DNA of 64,000 nt from Stagonosporopsis chrysanthemi (Eukaryota; Ascomycota; Dothideomycetes; Pleosporales; Didymellaceae), in NCBI GenBank assembly GCA_022560025.1, contig JAFISE010000125.1, positions 1 to 64,000 of the forward strand. Direction: 5' to 3'. A program made the translations under genes and the position numbers. Positions 13,201-24,783 of the stretch are shown here, in pieces. Under the pieces are notes generated by a model. That model was given only the letters and a program-made list of their open reading frames with translations. It did not search any database and had not been told where the DNA came from. Positions within the stretch are counted from its first letter, which is position 1, and every line of letters begins with the position of its first letter.

Positions 13201-14237
13201 GCGATGGCGATCAAGAGGTCGTCACCAAGGCTTGAAAGGAGTGCATCAGCTTTGAGACGTTAGCAGCGTAATCAGGCCGGGTCGTACGAAAGAGCTCACC
13301 TTTGGGCCTCAGATCGGTCTTTCTGCATGCAAGTGCGAGTATTGCCCGCGACAGTGGGTCCATCTGGAAATGCGAAACAAAAGTAGACAGGTCGAAGTCG
13401 CGGAACAGGTCTCCCTCGCTAGAGCTTATTGACTCGGCAATCTTGTCTGCTTGCTCTGGGTCTTTTCGCAGCTTCTGCACTTCGGTCACAAGGATCTGGT
13501 AGCTGCCATTAGGGTCAGTGTTGCGGCCACCGCTGCCGAAAACCTGCGCGGCATTGTTCTGCAGCACGCGCCGAAAGTATTTCGAGAAGACCTCCATGCC
13601 GTTGGAGTCGATCAGCTAGCACAGAGTCAGTCACGCCAGGTGGGGATAGCAGCACACGCAGTCAACGACGCACCTTCCTGATCTGTTCGGTCTGTGTGTC
13701 CCACTTGGAACGGTCCTTGTCGTCTTTGACAGGGCCGAATTGACTAAGCAACAGAAAGACCTGCGCGATGACAATACGCGAAAGGTTCTGCGAAGGAGCA
13801 CCGGGAGCGGGGTTGGTCGCCGTGCTGGGCGAGCCCAGTGTGCTCGACGACGGCGAGGCGCGGGCGAGCTTCGAAGCGCCTCCTATGGTGTTCGATGGAG
13901 CTCCGCCAGGCGCGGCAGAAGACGAAAGCTGCGAGCTGGGCTGGGTCGCGTTGGTCCGGGACCGGGAGGACAGCAGCTGGCTGGCTGGGAGCTGCTGTCC
14001 TGCAGCTGCAAAAGGCGCAGGCGAGGTCGACGACGCGGCAGACGACTTGCGGCTACCTACCAGGCGCGTCGATGCCGAAGGAAGCGAGGGGAAGCTGGAG
14101 GCGGCAGGCGAGTACGGCTGACGCGAGCCGCTGGGGGAGGGCGTGTTGCGCTGGTCGAGGGCGGCGCCGGTGGAGATGGGCGTCAGACGGGTGCTCTGGT
14201 TGTGTCTCGGGGCGCCCCAGGGGTGTTGCTGGCTCAT
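7235..14237 (-). CDS. NOT1: CCR4-NOT complex scaffold subunit NOT1
   Basis: Four exons: 14237-13674, 13615-13300, 13249-7353 and 7297-7235, with introns of 58, 50 and 55 bp. All are GT...AG and phases are consistent, giving 2279 aa, normal for fungal NOT1. The last exon adds VERLLNALFTHAQQSPRPLA; without it the protein would stop prematurely inside the intron. The start MSQQHPWGAPRHNQ opens a Ser/Pro-rich disordered N terminus of about 150 residues. Then come helical HEAT-type repeats, the central MIF4G region expected to bind CAF1, a DUF3819 segment near residues 1270-1450, a Gln/Pro linker, and the C-terminal Not1 domain from about 1850 that docks NOT2/NOT5. Role: platform for mRNA deadenylation and repression in cytoplasm and nucleus. 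It is divergent from the F-BAR gene. Confidence 0.96.
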
Positions 14238-14296
14238 CGAAGTGGTATTTCCATGAGCAGCGCGAGGGCGAACGGGCGGGGGGCGAGTGCGGCGAT

Positions 14297-14316
14297 GGGG
14301 TGGGATGGGGTGGTGG
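14297..14316 (+). other. G-quadruplex-type motif upstream of NOT1
   Basis: Four runs of three or more G (14297-14300, 14302-14304, 14307-14310, 14314-14316) are separated by loops of 1, 2 and 3 bases, within a wider G-rich patch from about 14275. It sits 60-80 bp upstream of the NOT1 ATG on the non-template side relative to the neighbouring plus-strand gene, so the NOT1 leader RNA would be C-rich here. Formation of a quadruplex is inferred from sequence only. Confidence 0.45.
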
Positions 14317-15253
14317 GCGTGAAGTTGTGATAGCCGTGGGCCAGGTGGAAGATATGCCAAGCATGAGCGCGCACTTGCCGGCAAGCGAACGCGAGCGACG
14401 AGACACCTGTTCGCCGCACCAAACAATGCACTCAATTGAGGCAGGGTGGCAGCTTGAGAGCACACCTGCCTGCACAAACACACGGTCTTGCGCCAGACAG
14501 CCGCCTGGTGCAGGTATTGTGCGGCTCTCCATGTCGACGCTGCAGTGCGCCGGCACAACAGCTGGGTGCAGCGTCGAGCATTGATACCCCACATTTCCCA
14601 GTCCGCAATGGATGCTCGACGACTCCTCTGCAGCATCGTCACTGCGCGCGAGCACACGTCTCCCCGTGATATGTTAAGGCTATAGAATAATCACCCATCA
14701 AGCTTGGACTGACGCCGATGCTGGGTTTGGCGCTCAATGGCACACAAGTGCTGCATCTATTCGCTCACCAATGTCTTGTCCTCTACCCTCTACCCTCTGC
14801 CCTTGACCTGACCAACCAGTACGCGCCTAAACCTGCCTATACACGGTGTAGCACTGTCGCACAATGTCACTGCTTGTCTATATGAACGCTGCAGCTCGCC
14901 GGCTACTTCTTGGAGCCCTCCCCGCTGCTCGATTGCGCCCAAGGCAGCAAGGGACTGCACAACGACCAGGGTGTCTCTAAAGACAACGCACTTCTCTCTC
15001 TTCAGACACCGCACCGTCTCCACAGCACAGCTCACGCATACAGTAGGCTAGCCGCCGTCGAGGCACTGAGCCGCACTCGCTGGTCGTCTCGTTGCAGCAC
15101 ACGTCGTCATAGGGCTGAGAGCGCGCGTCTAGCGCTGAGCGCTCCTTCCCGTGTCGCCTTGGGAACGAGACCCGTAAACACAGCTCGAGGCACCCCAGAC
15201 CCGCACTGCCACCACCTACTCCCGGTCGCCGCACCTTGTACCATTGTTACCCC

Positions 15254-15260
15254 ATATATA
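15254..15260 (+). promoter_or_regulatory. TATA-like element of the F-BAR/SH3 gene
   Basis: ATATATA about 92 bp upstream of the ATG at 15352, embedded in otherwise GC-rich, C-rich sequence. Position fits a core promoter element or the upstream edge of the 5' UTR. Confidence 0.4.
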
Positions 15261-15351
15261 GTACTCCAGCATTTTTGCTAACATTCGTTGTCCCCGCACA
15301 CTGCTCGCTGTCACCTAGAGCGCCCGCTCCAGCAAGCACACAGCCGGCACG

Positions 15352-18300
15352 ATGCCAGGCACACCGGCATCCGAGGTGCCGACGGTGTCTCTCTCATGTA
15401 GGACAATCATGAGCATGTACAGCACATCTGCTAACAACTACTAGTTGCCAACAACTTCTGGGGCAAGGAGGATGCTGGCGTTGGACCTCTGCTCGACCGC
15501 ATGCACTTTGCCAAAGTGACCAACGACGAGCTGAAAGCCTTCTACGCGGCACGCGCGGCGATCGAAGAAGACTACTCCAAGAAGCTGCTACAGCTCTCGC
15601 GCAAGCCCCTCGGGTCCTCGGAAACCGGCACACTGCGCATGTCCTGCGATGTCATACGAGCCGAAGTCGAGTCCATGGGCAAGGCCCACCAGAGCGTCGC
15701 ACAGCAGATGCACACCGAACTCGAGGAGCCCCTGCAGGCATTCGCCGGTGGAATGAAAGAGCGTAGGAAGATTGTCCAGAACGGCATTGAGAAGCTCCTG
15801 AAGCTCAAGATGCAGCAAACAGCCACAGTCAACAAGGCACGTGACCGGTATGAGCAGGACTGTCTGAAGATCAAGGGCTTCCTTGCGCAAGCACACATGG
15901 TCATGGGCCATGAGGAACGTAAGAACAAGGCCAGGCTGGAGAAAACACAGATCAACCTGTCCACCACAAGCGCCGAGTACGAGGCCGCTGTGAAAGTGCT
16001 CGAAGAGACCACTGGCCGCTGGAATAGGGACTGGAAGGCTGCCTGCGATGTAAGTGAGCTTTGCACTATACGAACCAACCCTGCTGACCGCTCTGCAGAA
16101 ATTCCAGGACCTCGAGGAGGAGCGCATCGACTACACCAAGAGCAGCCTTTGGAACTTTGCCAATATCGCATCAACTGTGTGCGTCAGTGACGATGCCGCA
16201 TGTGAGAAGATGCGTCTATCGCTCGAAGATTGTGATGTTGAGAAGGACATAACCAGCTTCATCACCGAGAGCGGTACAGGGCAGGAGATACCGGACCCGC
16301 CAAAGTTCATCAACTTCTGCCGTGGCGATGCCGAAACCTCGTCGCAGGTGTCGGATGACGAGAACTACTCAGTTGCACAATTTGCAAGGACTATGAACCC
16401 ATCATACCGTGCGTCATCGCCTCCTATCTCTGTCTTTGAGTCGCATCACGACCCGAACAATCCTTTGGCTAGAGAGCTAGGGTTGCAGCAAGACACCCAA
16501 CCAGTTGCTGTCCCTCAGGATCATATCAACATTGACATGCAACACACCCCTCGCCCTGCTACCGCGACACGAACAGTCCAACCTGATCCTCGACTTGTGC
16601 AGGCGCAGCAACAAGCACGCCAACAGTACCAGCAAAGTCCCACCTCGTATAACGACTATCCAGCCGACGGTATGACCCAATTCTGTCGACCAACAGCGCC
16701 ATCCGATCGCAACACAATCCAAAGCCCTGCCCGTCCTCCGAGTCGAGATTCGCACAGCGATCACTCGGATTTCAACTCTTTTTCTAGTGTTGAACCACCC
16801 AGCGGGTCTGCTTCGCCCGGCAAGCCAATGCTCCCTTCGTCGTTCAACGAGCCAAGTCCGATCGAAGAGAACTCCTTCCAGAAGAAACGAGGCTTCTTCA
16901 ACAGCCCCTTCGGCCGCAGGAAGAGCAAGCCTGAGGTCGAAATTCCGGCGTCTGTGACACCCGCAAGTCGCAACACATGGGCCCCGGCATCAAGACAGAA
17001 CACCAACGAGAACGTGAGCCCAACCCGTCCGCTTGGCAGGATTAACCGTCAGCCTATGGTACAAGACGCACGATCTGCCAGTCCTGAACCGGTCGACCCA
17101 CGTGCCAACTTCCAGTTGAACGTAGGAAACAATGTCTTTGATGTTGCATCGCCCGACAAAAAGAAGCAGGAGCAGAAGCAAGAGTCGGCAGAAGAGCTTG
17201 ACCCGATCGCAGCTGCTCTCGAAGAACTCAGGGGCGTTACAAAGCAGAGTACCTTACGCGTGTCGGCTGATAAGTTTGCTGGCCTGGCCACGCCTCAGCC
17301 CCCAGCCACGCCCTCTCTTGGTTCGAAGCTGCCGGGAGGTGCACCCACACCTTTGACCAACGTCAATCTTAACGCTGCGAAGCGTGGTACACCGCCGCCT
17401 TCTTACGAGCAACCTCTGGTGTCTCGCCTGGGTGCTCCCAAGCCCGCGCATACAGCACGACAGATGCAGAAGACTACAGAGATGTACGTTAACCAAAAAG
17501 CAAATGTTTTCAATGGTAATGCTGGATCCCGGCCCCCAACACGAGGAAGTGGACAGCAGGAGGCTCCAAGGGCGGTATCTCCTGCTCCAAATCGTGCTAC
17601 CAGTCCCAGACCAAGCCTCTATACAGCACAACAACGCTCGTCGCAGCCACAAGCGCCGGCGTCGCCTTCAGCATATCGGCCTACGCACCGACAACAGCAA
17701 CAGTCGCCAGCGCCTGCCTCTAACTTCAATCGCTCCGCCTCACCGAACCCCTACGCAGGTTCCAGCGCCGGTGGTCGTCCACGTGCACAAACTACGACTG
17801 CAACAGCTCAAGCCTATGGTACTCCCGTTGGCCGCAACTCGTATTCATCGACTCGCGGCGCCTCTCCTGCTATGAACTCCATGCCTCGGGCAGCTTCACC
17901 GCAGCCACCACAGCCAGCTTACGCGCAGTCGCGACCAGGATCTCGCGCAGCTCCAAGCTCACGAGCTGTCAGCCCACAACCAGCATTCCGCCAGTCTAAC
18001 GACCGTCCTCCCAGCTCGCACAGTGCCGCGGCCATGTCCATGGCGGGTAGTGAAAGAGGAGATGGATCTGTTTATGGCGGCAGTATTCGCGGTCGTCCTC
18101 AGAGTTCCTACTATGGCGGAGGTGGAGGTGGCAGTGGCAGCTCCGTGAGAGCTGAGTCCAGAGTACGCAGCAAGAGTTTGGCAGAGCCTAAGAACTACAA
18201 CAAGGATGGTCGGATCATCCTGAACTACTGTAAGTGGCGACGAGCTGGTATCTCCATTGTAGTATGACTAACTTTTTACAACAGCACGTGCAATGTACTC

Positions 18301-18454
18301 CTACACAGCACAAATCCCGGAAGAACTTGCTTTCCAGAAAGGCGACATTCTTGCCGTCCTACGCCTGCAAGATGATGGTTGGTGGGAAGCTGAGGCTGTG
18401 GGCAAGAACGGCAGGCCTGGTCTTGTCCCATCCAACTACCTACAGCCATGTTGA
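15352..18454 (+). CDS. Cdc15/Imp2/Hof1-type F-BAR and SH3 cytokinesis protein
   Basis: Four exons: 15352-15397, 15445-16049, 16099-18229 and 18285-18454. Introns are 47, 49 and 55 bp with canonical ends, phases agree, and the product is 983 aa. The short first exon gives MPGTPASEVPTVSLS, followed by ANNFWGKEDAGVGPLLDRM at the start of the F-BAR domain (about residues 15-270, long amphipathic helices with a KMQQ...RDRYEQDCLKIKG segment). About 650 residues of Pro/Ser/Gln-rich disordered linker follow, with many SP sites that could be phosphoregulated. An SH3 domain (about 928-982) has AMYSYTA, GDILAVL, DDGWWEAE and GLVPSNYL. Family role: binds membrane at the septation site and recruits formin and other ring components. 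The F-BAR end and the SH3 domain are only continuous after splicing. Confidence 0.95.
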
Positions 18455-21400
18455 TCCATCTGAGACGATGTATCGTGGATGTTATTTCTGCATTGACTCT
18501 TGCGTATTCCCTTCTCTCACATTCATTGAGCATACTGTTGGCTTTGCTTGGTCCTTGGAGACTCACACTGCTATTAGCGGGCGTCCTTCGTTTTGGGTAT
18601 ACCAGTGTATGGGAGGGTTGTGTTTTGGGGTGCTTTGTGTGCAGCTTTGCAATGTACATGATTATTCTTCCTTGACATGTACAGTGCTGCTCATCTCGAT
18701 CCACCGTGTGAACGTGATGCAGCGCAGCGCAACGCAGCTCAGTTTTCACCCAAGTTCCATGTGTTGTACTATGATGAGAAAGGAGTAAAGCAACACGGTG
18801 CTCTGCCATTCCACACCGCTTTCAGAATAAACGGCGGGACATACGCGATGAATATGCTTTCTACGGAGCGATCAATTGGACCTGGTGGCATTGACTTAAC
18901 GGCTCTTAAGCCAAAGACCCGAGAGAAATAAAAGAACAGCTAAGACAAGAGTGTGCATCTTCAACATACGAGAGGCAGTCCAGAGAGCAGTTCTCGATGT
19001 CGCCTCCCTACTCAAGTCATGGACGAGTCTGTCAATCGCAATGGAGTAGAAGTGACCTAAACGCCTCTCTTCCAGGCTTATACATCTAGGCCATCAAGGT
19101 AAGGACGACACGCGGGGCCTGAGTATGCGTATCTCGGTACTAGGACTGCAGATGCGGGTGAGGTATGGTATGATGGCAAGTGCAGAGGGTGATGATGCTG
19201 GTGTGAGTATGACGGAGCCAAATGTGAATAATAGATTCAAAGACGTCGGGCTTGCTGCTGCTGTTGTTGAGCACCGGCGGACGCTGTTCAGTTTTGGACT
19301 GTTTGTCCGTGCCTCAACTATGCGGATTGAGATCCATAAGGCGATTGCCTTGTCGGTAACAGGTTGTATTCCCCCATGCTGAGATGGTGGGCACACGGGC
19401 TGGGGGCTGCGTGCTTGCAGATAGTGTTTCGTTGCTTGAGCGAGGGATGGTGAAATTTCATGTTAGCAGGGCATGTGAATTATCTACGCATTAATTACAC
19501 GATAGGAGGACTGTGGTTACTATGCTCGTCACTCAGTAGGCTGTCGCCTTGCAACGCTATCTGGTATCTTGAGAATATAGCCTACTGAGTGACGAGCATG
19601 GTAGCCGGCCGACGCTGAAGCGGACTGGTGATAGTGAGGCAACAGTGAGGCGATCGTGGTGTAGATCTTGAAGCCCTCGATTTCATGATCGGGCACCACT
19701 CGGTACAACTACCTTCAGAATTGAGCTGCCATGTCACGCACAAGCAGCAGCTGACATTACTAGAGGCTGACCGCCTTATCTGCGTCAGGCTGAGATGACG
19801 TCCGTCCACCGTTAGCCTTTGGGCAAAGCTCCCACTCTGACCCGAGAAGAGTCCTTGCGCCATCTGAAGTCATCAACTGCTGCCCGGTGCCTCACACACA
19901 GTGATCCGTACGCACACGCGCCTCACAGCCTCGCGCAGTGCAAGGCGATCCATCATCCGCCCTCCACCAACACACGCAGGCGCCCAATCTCACAACCCAG
20001 CTGCTGCGCCGCACCACCAACACCAGCCGCTCCAGAGCGTTTCACGTTTCGTTTCGCGCCGACGGACACTGCGCGCATGAAGGGCCACCCGGAGGGCGAC
20101 CTAATGTGCGACCTGACAGGCAGCCAGCGAGGCGGTTAGCACAGGTTCCGCGGTGGTTCAAGCGCGCGCAATGTCCGTTTGCAGGGGGCATCTGGGAGGC
20201 AGAACCCGGTCAAGCATGGTGATCGTGGAGATGGAGATTGTGAGTCACAGAGGTGCTGGTCAGGGCGACGAGTGCTGGTGCAGGCTTTGCACGCAGAAAC
20301 ATGGTTGTGGTTGTCGCGTCCACTTCGGGGTTTCATGGGCGCCGGCCACCTGTCAGACGAAAGTCCATGTGGCGAAAATTTCAGCCTGGAGATGAGGCTC
20401 GAAATAGCACGACATCGTCATGTGCGAGGGGACAGCATGATGCTGTTGAAGATTGTGCTCCAATTCTATACTGCCTCAACTGTTTCGCGTCCGGGCCAGA
20501 CCAGGCGAGGAGAGTGAAAGCGGCGTTGGTGATGGTCGTCCGTATCAAGAACCTCAAACAAGAAGTTTTACTCAACTCGTTCGACATTCGTCAAATCACG
20601 TGTCATAAGCTGTATGGAACAAGGCACATAGATAGTACTCCTGCTTAATTCTGGAGCACTGGTCCAAGGTCATTACGATGCATGCAAACTGGAATGGAAT
20701 CTACTCTCCTTCTGGCACAGCCCCCCAAAACCTTTTGGTAATGAACAGGGCAGATTGCAGCTTGAAAGGAGATGCGCAGTTTAAGAGCGCGAGATTGGCG
20801 CGAGAATGCAGTTCCAAGCCATTGTGCAATCATCTCAGTCACTCAGCTCTGACGGCGTTTCTCCAGCAACTGTTCGACTTTACGGCAACCCAAACAGTCG
20901 GTAAATGAGTTGAGTCAAAGCTGCAAACTAGAGTTGGGGAGCGGCTGCAAGCGATAGCGGCTGAAAGTACAGACGAAAGGTTTCGGCGGTTAGCGAGTGT
21001 AGGCACCTAGTACCTTGTAGTGAGACCGCCTGCCGGACTTACCACGCGGTCGTCACAGAGACATGTTCCTCCGAAGGTTCTGTCTCGCCTGTGCATCCTA
21101 TAGTGGTTGGCGCTTAGACAACTGAAGGTCGCATCCCCAAGACAGTCGTTCTCCAGATGGTCCAAGAGCCAAGTCAAAACTGGGGATGCCTCAGGGTCCC
21201 TCCGAGGGTCGCAATCGATCATGCGGTGGAATCGAGGTTCATCGGGATCATTTGCCTCAGTTGCATGAGTGACGGGGACAAGCACATGGAACGTTTGGAA
21301 AAAGGCTCGCGACACCTGCCAACAGCTCGCCAAGCAGCCGCCATATGGCTGATCTCGCGAGATCCATGTGAGATGGTAGTCTTCCGTGCCGACACTGTTT

Positions 21401-24400
21401 CGACGGGCTGGCCCATGCGTCTCATGTAGAGAACTGCGAAACGTTTATAGTCTGGTAACCTCGCTGAACGCCGAACACTGTAAGCCACCAGAGTAGATGC
21501 CGGCAGTGGAGCTCCATCTGGCTGGACTTCAAATTCAAAAAGTTGCAGTGCAGCAGCTGACGTTCTGACCGACTTTTGTTGAGCAGGTTGAACAAAGTAT
21601 GCTCGTACTCCGGAGTACCTCCCCAGTCCATGCATGAACACAACGCAGCACACGTCTGCCGCCAGCAATGGCTTGCCGCTTCCCAGTTGCATCACTCACC
21701 AACGATTTTGCCGTTCATGTGGGACCGGGAGGTCTGGAAGCACAAGTGAGAAGCGCTTGATCTGCCGCGCCAAAGATGATCGTTGGGCGATGGCACTGTT
21801 TGACCCCATATGTCCTTGCCTCCCACCCTCCGACAGCGCCACGTTGCGTGTGCTGTGGGTAATGCATGCAGCTTGCTTGATCGGATAAGTTCTTGGAGTC
21901 CCCTTGCTCGAACGATCACCGTTAGAGTTTGAAGATGTGCACGACGTCGAGTGGCAGTGGCGGGCGCATATCGATAACAATCGACATTCTCGAAGATCGG
22001 GCAGAGGCAGCCGCGATGAGCCCGAGAGTGAAGGGGTTGGCGTGCGCCAGCGAAGACAAGCAACCAGCGGTGAAGGCTGTGATCTGACAGCAACAAGTCC
22101 GCTGGGTCCTTGTGGGGAATACCTTTTCAAGCCCGTTACCCACCGGTATATGCAGGCCCTGAATCGAAGCGTCCGCTGCGCTTCAGATGTGCACCATCAC
22201 CTGGGCAGCGGCAGTCGAGCATCCGGTAACAACAAAGATCTCAGTCACTGAATGGACAAGCCATGTGCGCCGCTCCCGTGCTGCAGCTGTTGAGACTATT
22301 GGTACAGGTTTGATGAGAACAGCACATGGTCTAGGTAGGAGCGTTGCTACGCGACAGCCCACAGCAAAGCGCTCGCTAGGCAGACATCATTTGGTACCTT
22401 GACAACAATCTGCAATCCAACGCCAGCTGTGGTATGATGCATACGCCGGCGTGACAAAAGTTGCCGGGAGCAATTTCGCTCAGATATGATCGTCGGTCCC
22501 TTCGCTCACAGACTCCGTTCGCAACTTTAGCCTGCGGGAAGCCCAGCTTGGCTGACCTGTGCTCATGCACGGATGACGCCGAAAAGCAGAAAAAGAAGAA
22601 AACGATGCAGGTTCTTCGACGGCTGCCTCGCTTGCGCATGTCTCGCAATCTGGCCCAAGTCCCAGTCGAGACAGCCCCCTGCGGACAAGCGCGGCCTTCG
22701 ACCTTGCCAACAGGCGGGCGATACGAGTTGGTGGAAGCCAGTTCGTTGCTCGATCCTGGGCGCCATCAACACCCTCATTATGACTGAAGGCGGGCAATCT
22801 GCTGCTGCCTGTCAATGGCAAGGTGGTTGGTGGTTCTTTCGAGCGTTCGCCCTACTAGTGTTGCGCCTTGGCCAGGCTTGCGAATCACACACAGCACCGC
22901 TGGTGTGGGTGGACCGCGACTCAACGACGAGGCGGTGACTCTGGTCACAAGACCGTCACTCGAATGAAACAAGTGGTTGGCTTCATCCACACGGGATATT
23001 GTGATTGGCCGCATTCCAGCGATAATCTCCGATCCCATTCGCCAGGTGGTGAAGCTCTCGAAAAGCCAGTGGCTTCTGGCGCGCCACTGGCGGGTGCCAG
23101 CTAATCAGGTGCAGGGGCACGCACATGGATGGGCAGGGCCGTTAGTCAGCGGGCGATTGACAATATATTGGCAGGCCAATGAGCAGTTAGGCAAGAATAG
23201 GGCGACCTCCGGCGTGACAAGGTTCGAGGTGTGGTGGATGCGTGCCAATCGGGCTCCAACTGCCATGTGTCATCGCCAACGCTTTTTGGCGCTCGCAATG
23301 TTCGAGCCCGCTCGCCCTTGGTCAACATTTGCGGGAACAAAATTGGAGGACAAAGATACTGGGAAGCGCCGAAGATGGAGTTGCTCCACCAACCCGAAAC
23401 CCAAAGCAGCCGTGGGCGGTCGCCAGTCATCAATGCCGTCTTTCAAGACAGGCTGCCGGGCCAGCAGGGCGGCTGGCAGGAGATCAAACAGAGATTTCGA
23501 GTTCCAGAGCTGCGCCGCAGGCGTTGCAAGATCGTCGACTGCACAGGCCGGATGCGTCATAGCACACACGAACACGGAGCCAGCGAAGGCTATCGAACGG
23601 CGGCCGTGCCCTCGCGCGCTGAACGAGACGTCGTAAGCTTTCGCAGGCTTGACCACGTCTCTCAGCAGCGCTAGCCGGCTGCGGCCTGACCTCGACTCTT
23701 CAGCCAGCTGGTTAGGGTGAGGCGCGGTTGTTTTCGACCACAGACGCCCTCAGGGGCAACGAATCATGACGGCCAGCGTCGTGTGCAACGCGAGGCTTGA
23801 GCAAGATCTGCTGCTGTTGCCCTTCGAAATGTGTCCTTTCTGCGTGCTGACGAGCGCTTGTGGAGAGGGCAACGCACAGGATGACTGGTTCGAGGCACTA
23901 CCGCCACACACTGCGCGGGTCCGCTTGGCCGGCTGGCGCATGGCCTGCTGCACTGCGGTGCTCTGGTGCCTCGAAGCTGCTGCAATTCGAGCATCGAACC
24001 CCAGACTGCCCGTGTGTTGAGCAGCCGTGGGTGTGTCACTGTGTCCTTGCTGACGGCCGTCTGATTCGCTGCAGGCCACAGCCGCGCGCCGAGCTGCGGA
24101 TTGGGAGGCATGATTCAGGAGGAGCCAGGACAAGGCCCCGGTTGCTCGGTGGCTGCATGACGGACTCCGCTAACACACATCCGGTAAGGACGGCTCACAC
24201 TGCCCTCCCTCACTTTTGCCTCCCTGCGCGCTAGTGGAACCACACGGTTTTAGTGGGCGCCCGCCTGCGTGCCGGCCATGGCATGCATCGCTGATGGACT
24301 GCAGGCGGCCTGTAGGTCCAACCTTCTTCGTCATAGCGCTGCTCCCAGGCCCATCCTTCCCTATATTTACGGAAAACTGGGGCGTCTTATGAGCCAATAG

Positions 24401-24783
24401 CTGACACGGTCCGCTGCGAAGGCAATCTTTATCACTGCTGCCCAGCCGTGCTCATACAATATACATCATATCCCGCCTCGTACCCGACCATCACCATCAC
24501 CGGCTCGAACTACTACCACCATCTCCTTCACGTTCATTGCCAAAAGTTCAACGTTTGCACCGTTGTCCTTCCTACCTCTCTCACCACCCACCCCCCACCG
24601 CCACCTTTTGCTCTCCAACCTCTCTGCCTCTGGTCACCTGACCTAACCGTGTTTGGAAAACTATACGTTTTCTCTCTTGCCACTACTCTTCACACCCTTT
24701 GGATCCTTTCCTTTCAGGATTCAAATCTCTGTCCTCGAGGCCTTTACTGGACCTAGGAGGACTTTTCTACTCTCACCCACAGC
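18455..24783. other. 6.3-kb gene-poor region
   Basis: Only short or mid-sized open frames occur. The longest, about 219 codons at 22977-23636, is rich in Arg/Trp/Cys, overlaps others on both strands and matches nothing I know. AATAAA hexamers at 18826 and 18927 may belong to the F-BAR gene 3' end. A strong inverted repeat lies at 19515-19606. The stretch from about 24470 to 24783 is pyrimidine-rich, lacks ATG and is probably the 5' leader of the kinase gene. Long upstream regions are common for fungal developmental regulators, so this may be regulatory; that is inference. Confidence 0.55.
19515..19606. repeat. Inverted repeat, 21-bp perfect arms extendable to 28 bp
   Basis: Arms 19522-19542 and 19579-19599 are perfect reverse complements of 21 bp, beginning ATGCTCGTCACTC on the left. 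The spacer is 36 bp. The arms extend outward by seven more positions (19515-19521 with 19600-19606), of which two pair only as G-U. As RNA this would be a 28-bp hairpin. There is no open frame across it. It could be a remnant of a small inverted-repeat transposon, a structured transcript end or a cruciform site. Confidence 0.8.

Larger units (their letters stand above)
14238..15351. other. Divergent promoter region between NOT1 and the F-BAR gene
   Basis: About 1.1 kb separates the two divergent start codons. Apart from the G-rich patch near NOT1 and a TATA-like element near the F-BAR gene, I see no gene. Longer open frames on both strands are shadows of GC-rich sequence. Confidence 0.6.

Noticed and set aside
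13662..14657. Longer NOT1 N terminus starting beyond 14237
   Set aside because: The upstream extension is Cys/Arg-rich and unlike NOT1, while MSQQHPWGAPRHNQ is a typical fungal NOT1 start.
22977..23636. 219-codon plus-strand open frame in the gene desert
   Set aside because: Composition is rich in Arg, Trp and Cys, it is overlapped by comparable frames on both strands, it has no recognisable motif, and the surrounding GC-rich sequence makes long chance frames likely.
23980..24015. Minus-strand B-box-like GGTTCGATGC
   Set aside because: The T-arm does not pair and no A-box or acceptor stem is found at the right distance.
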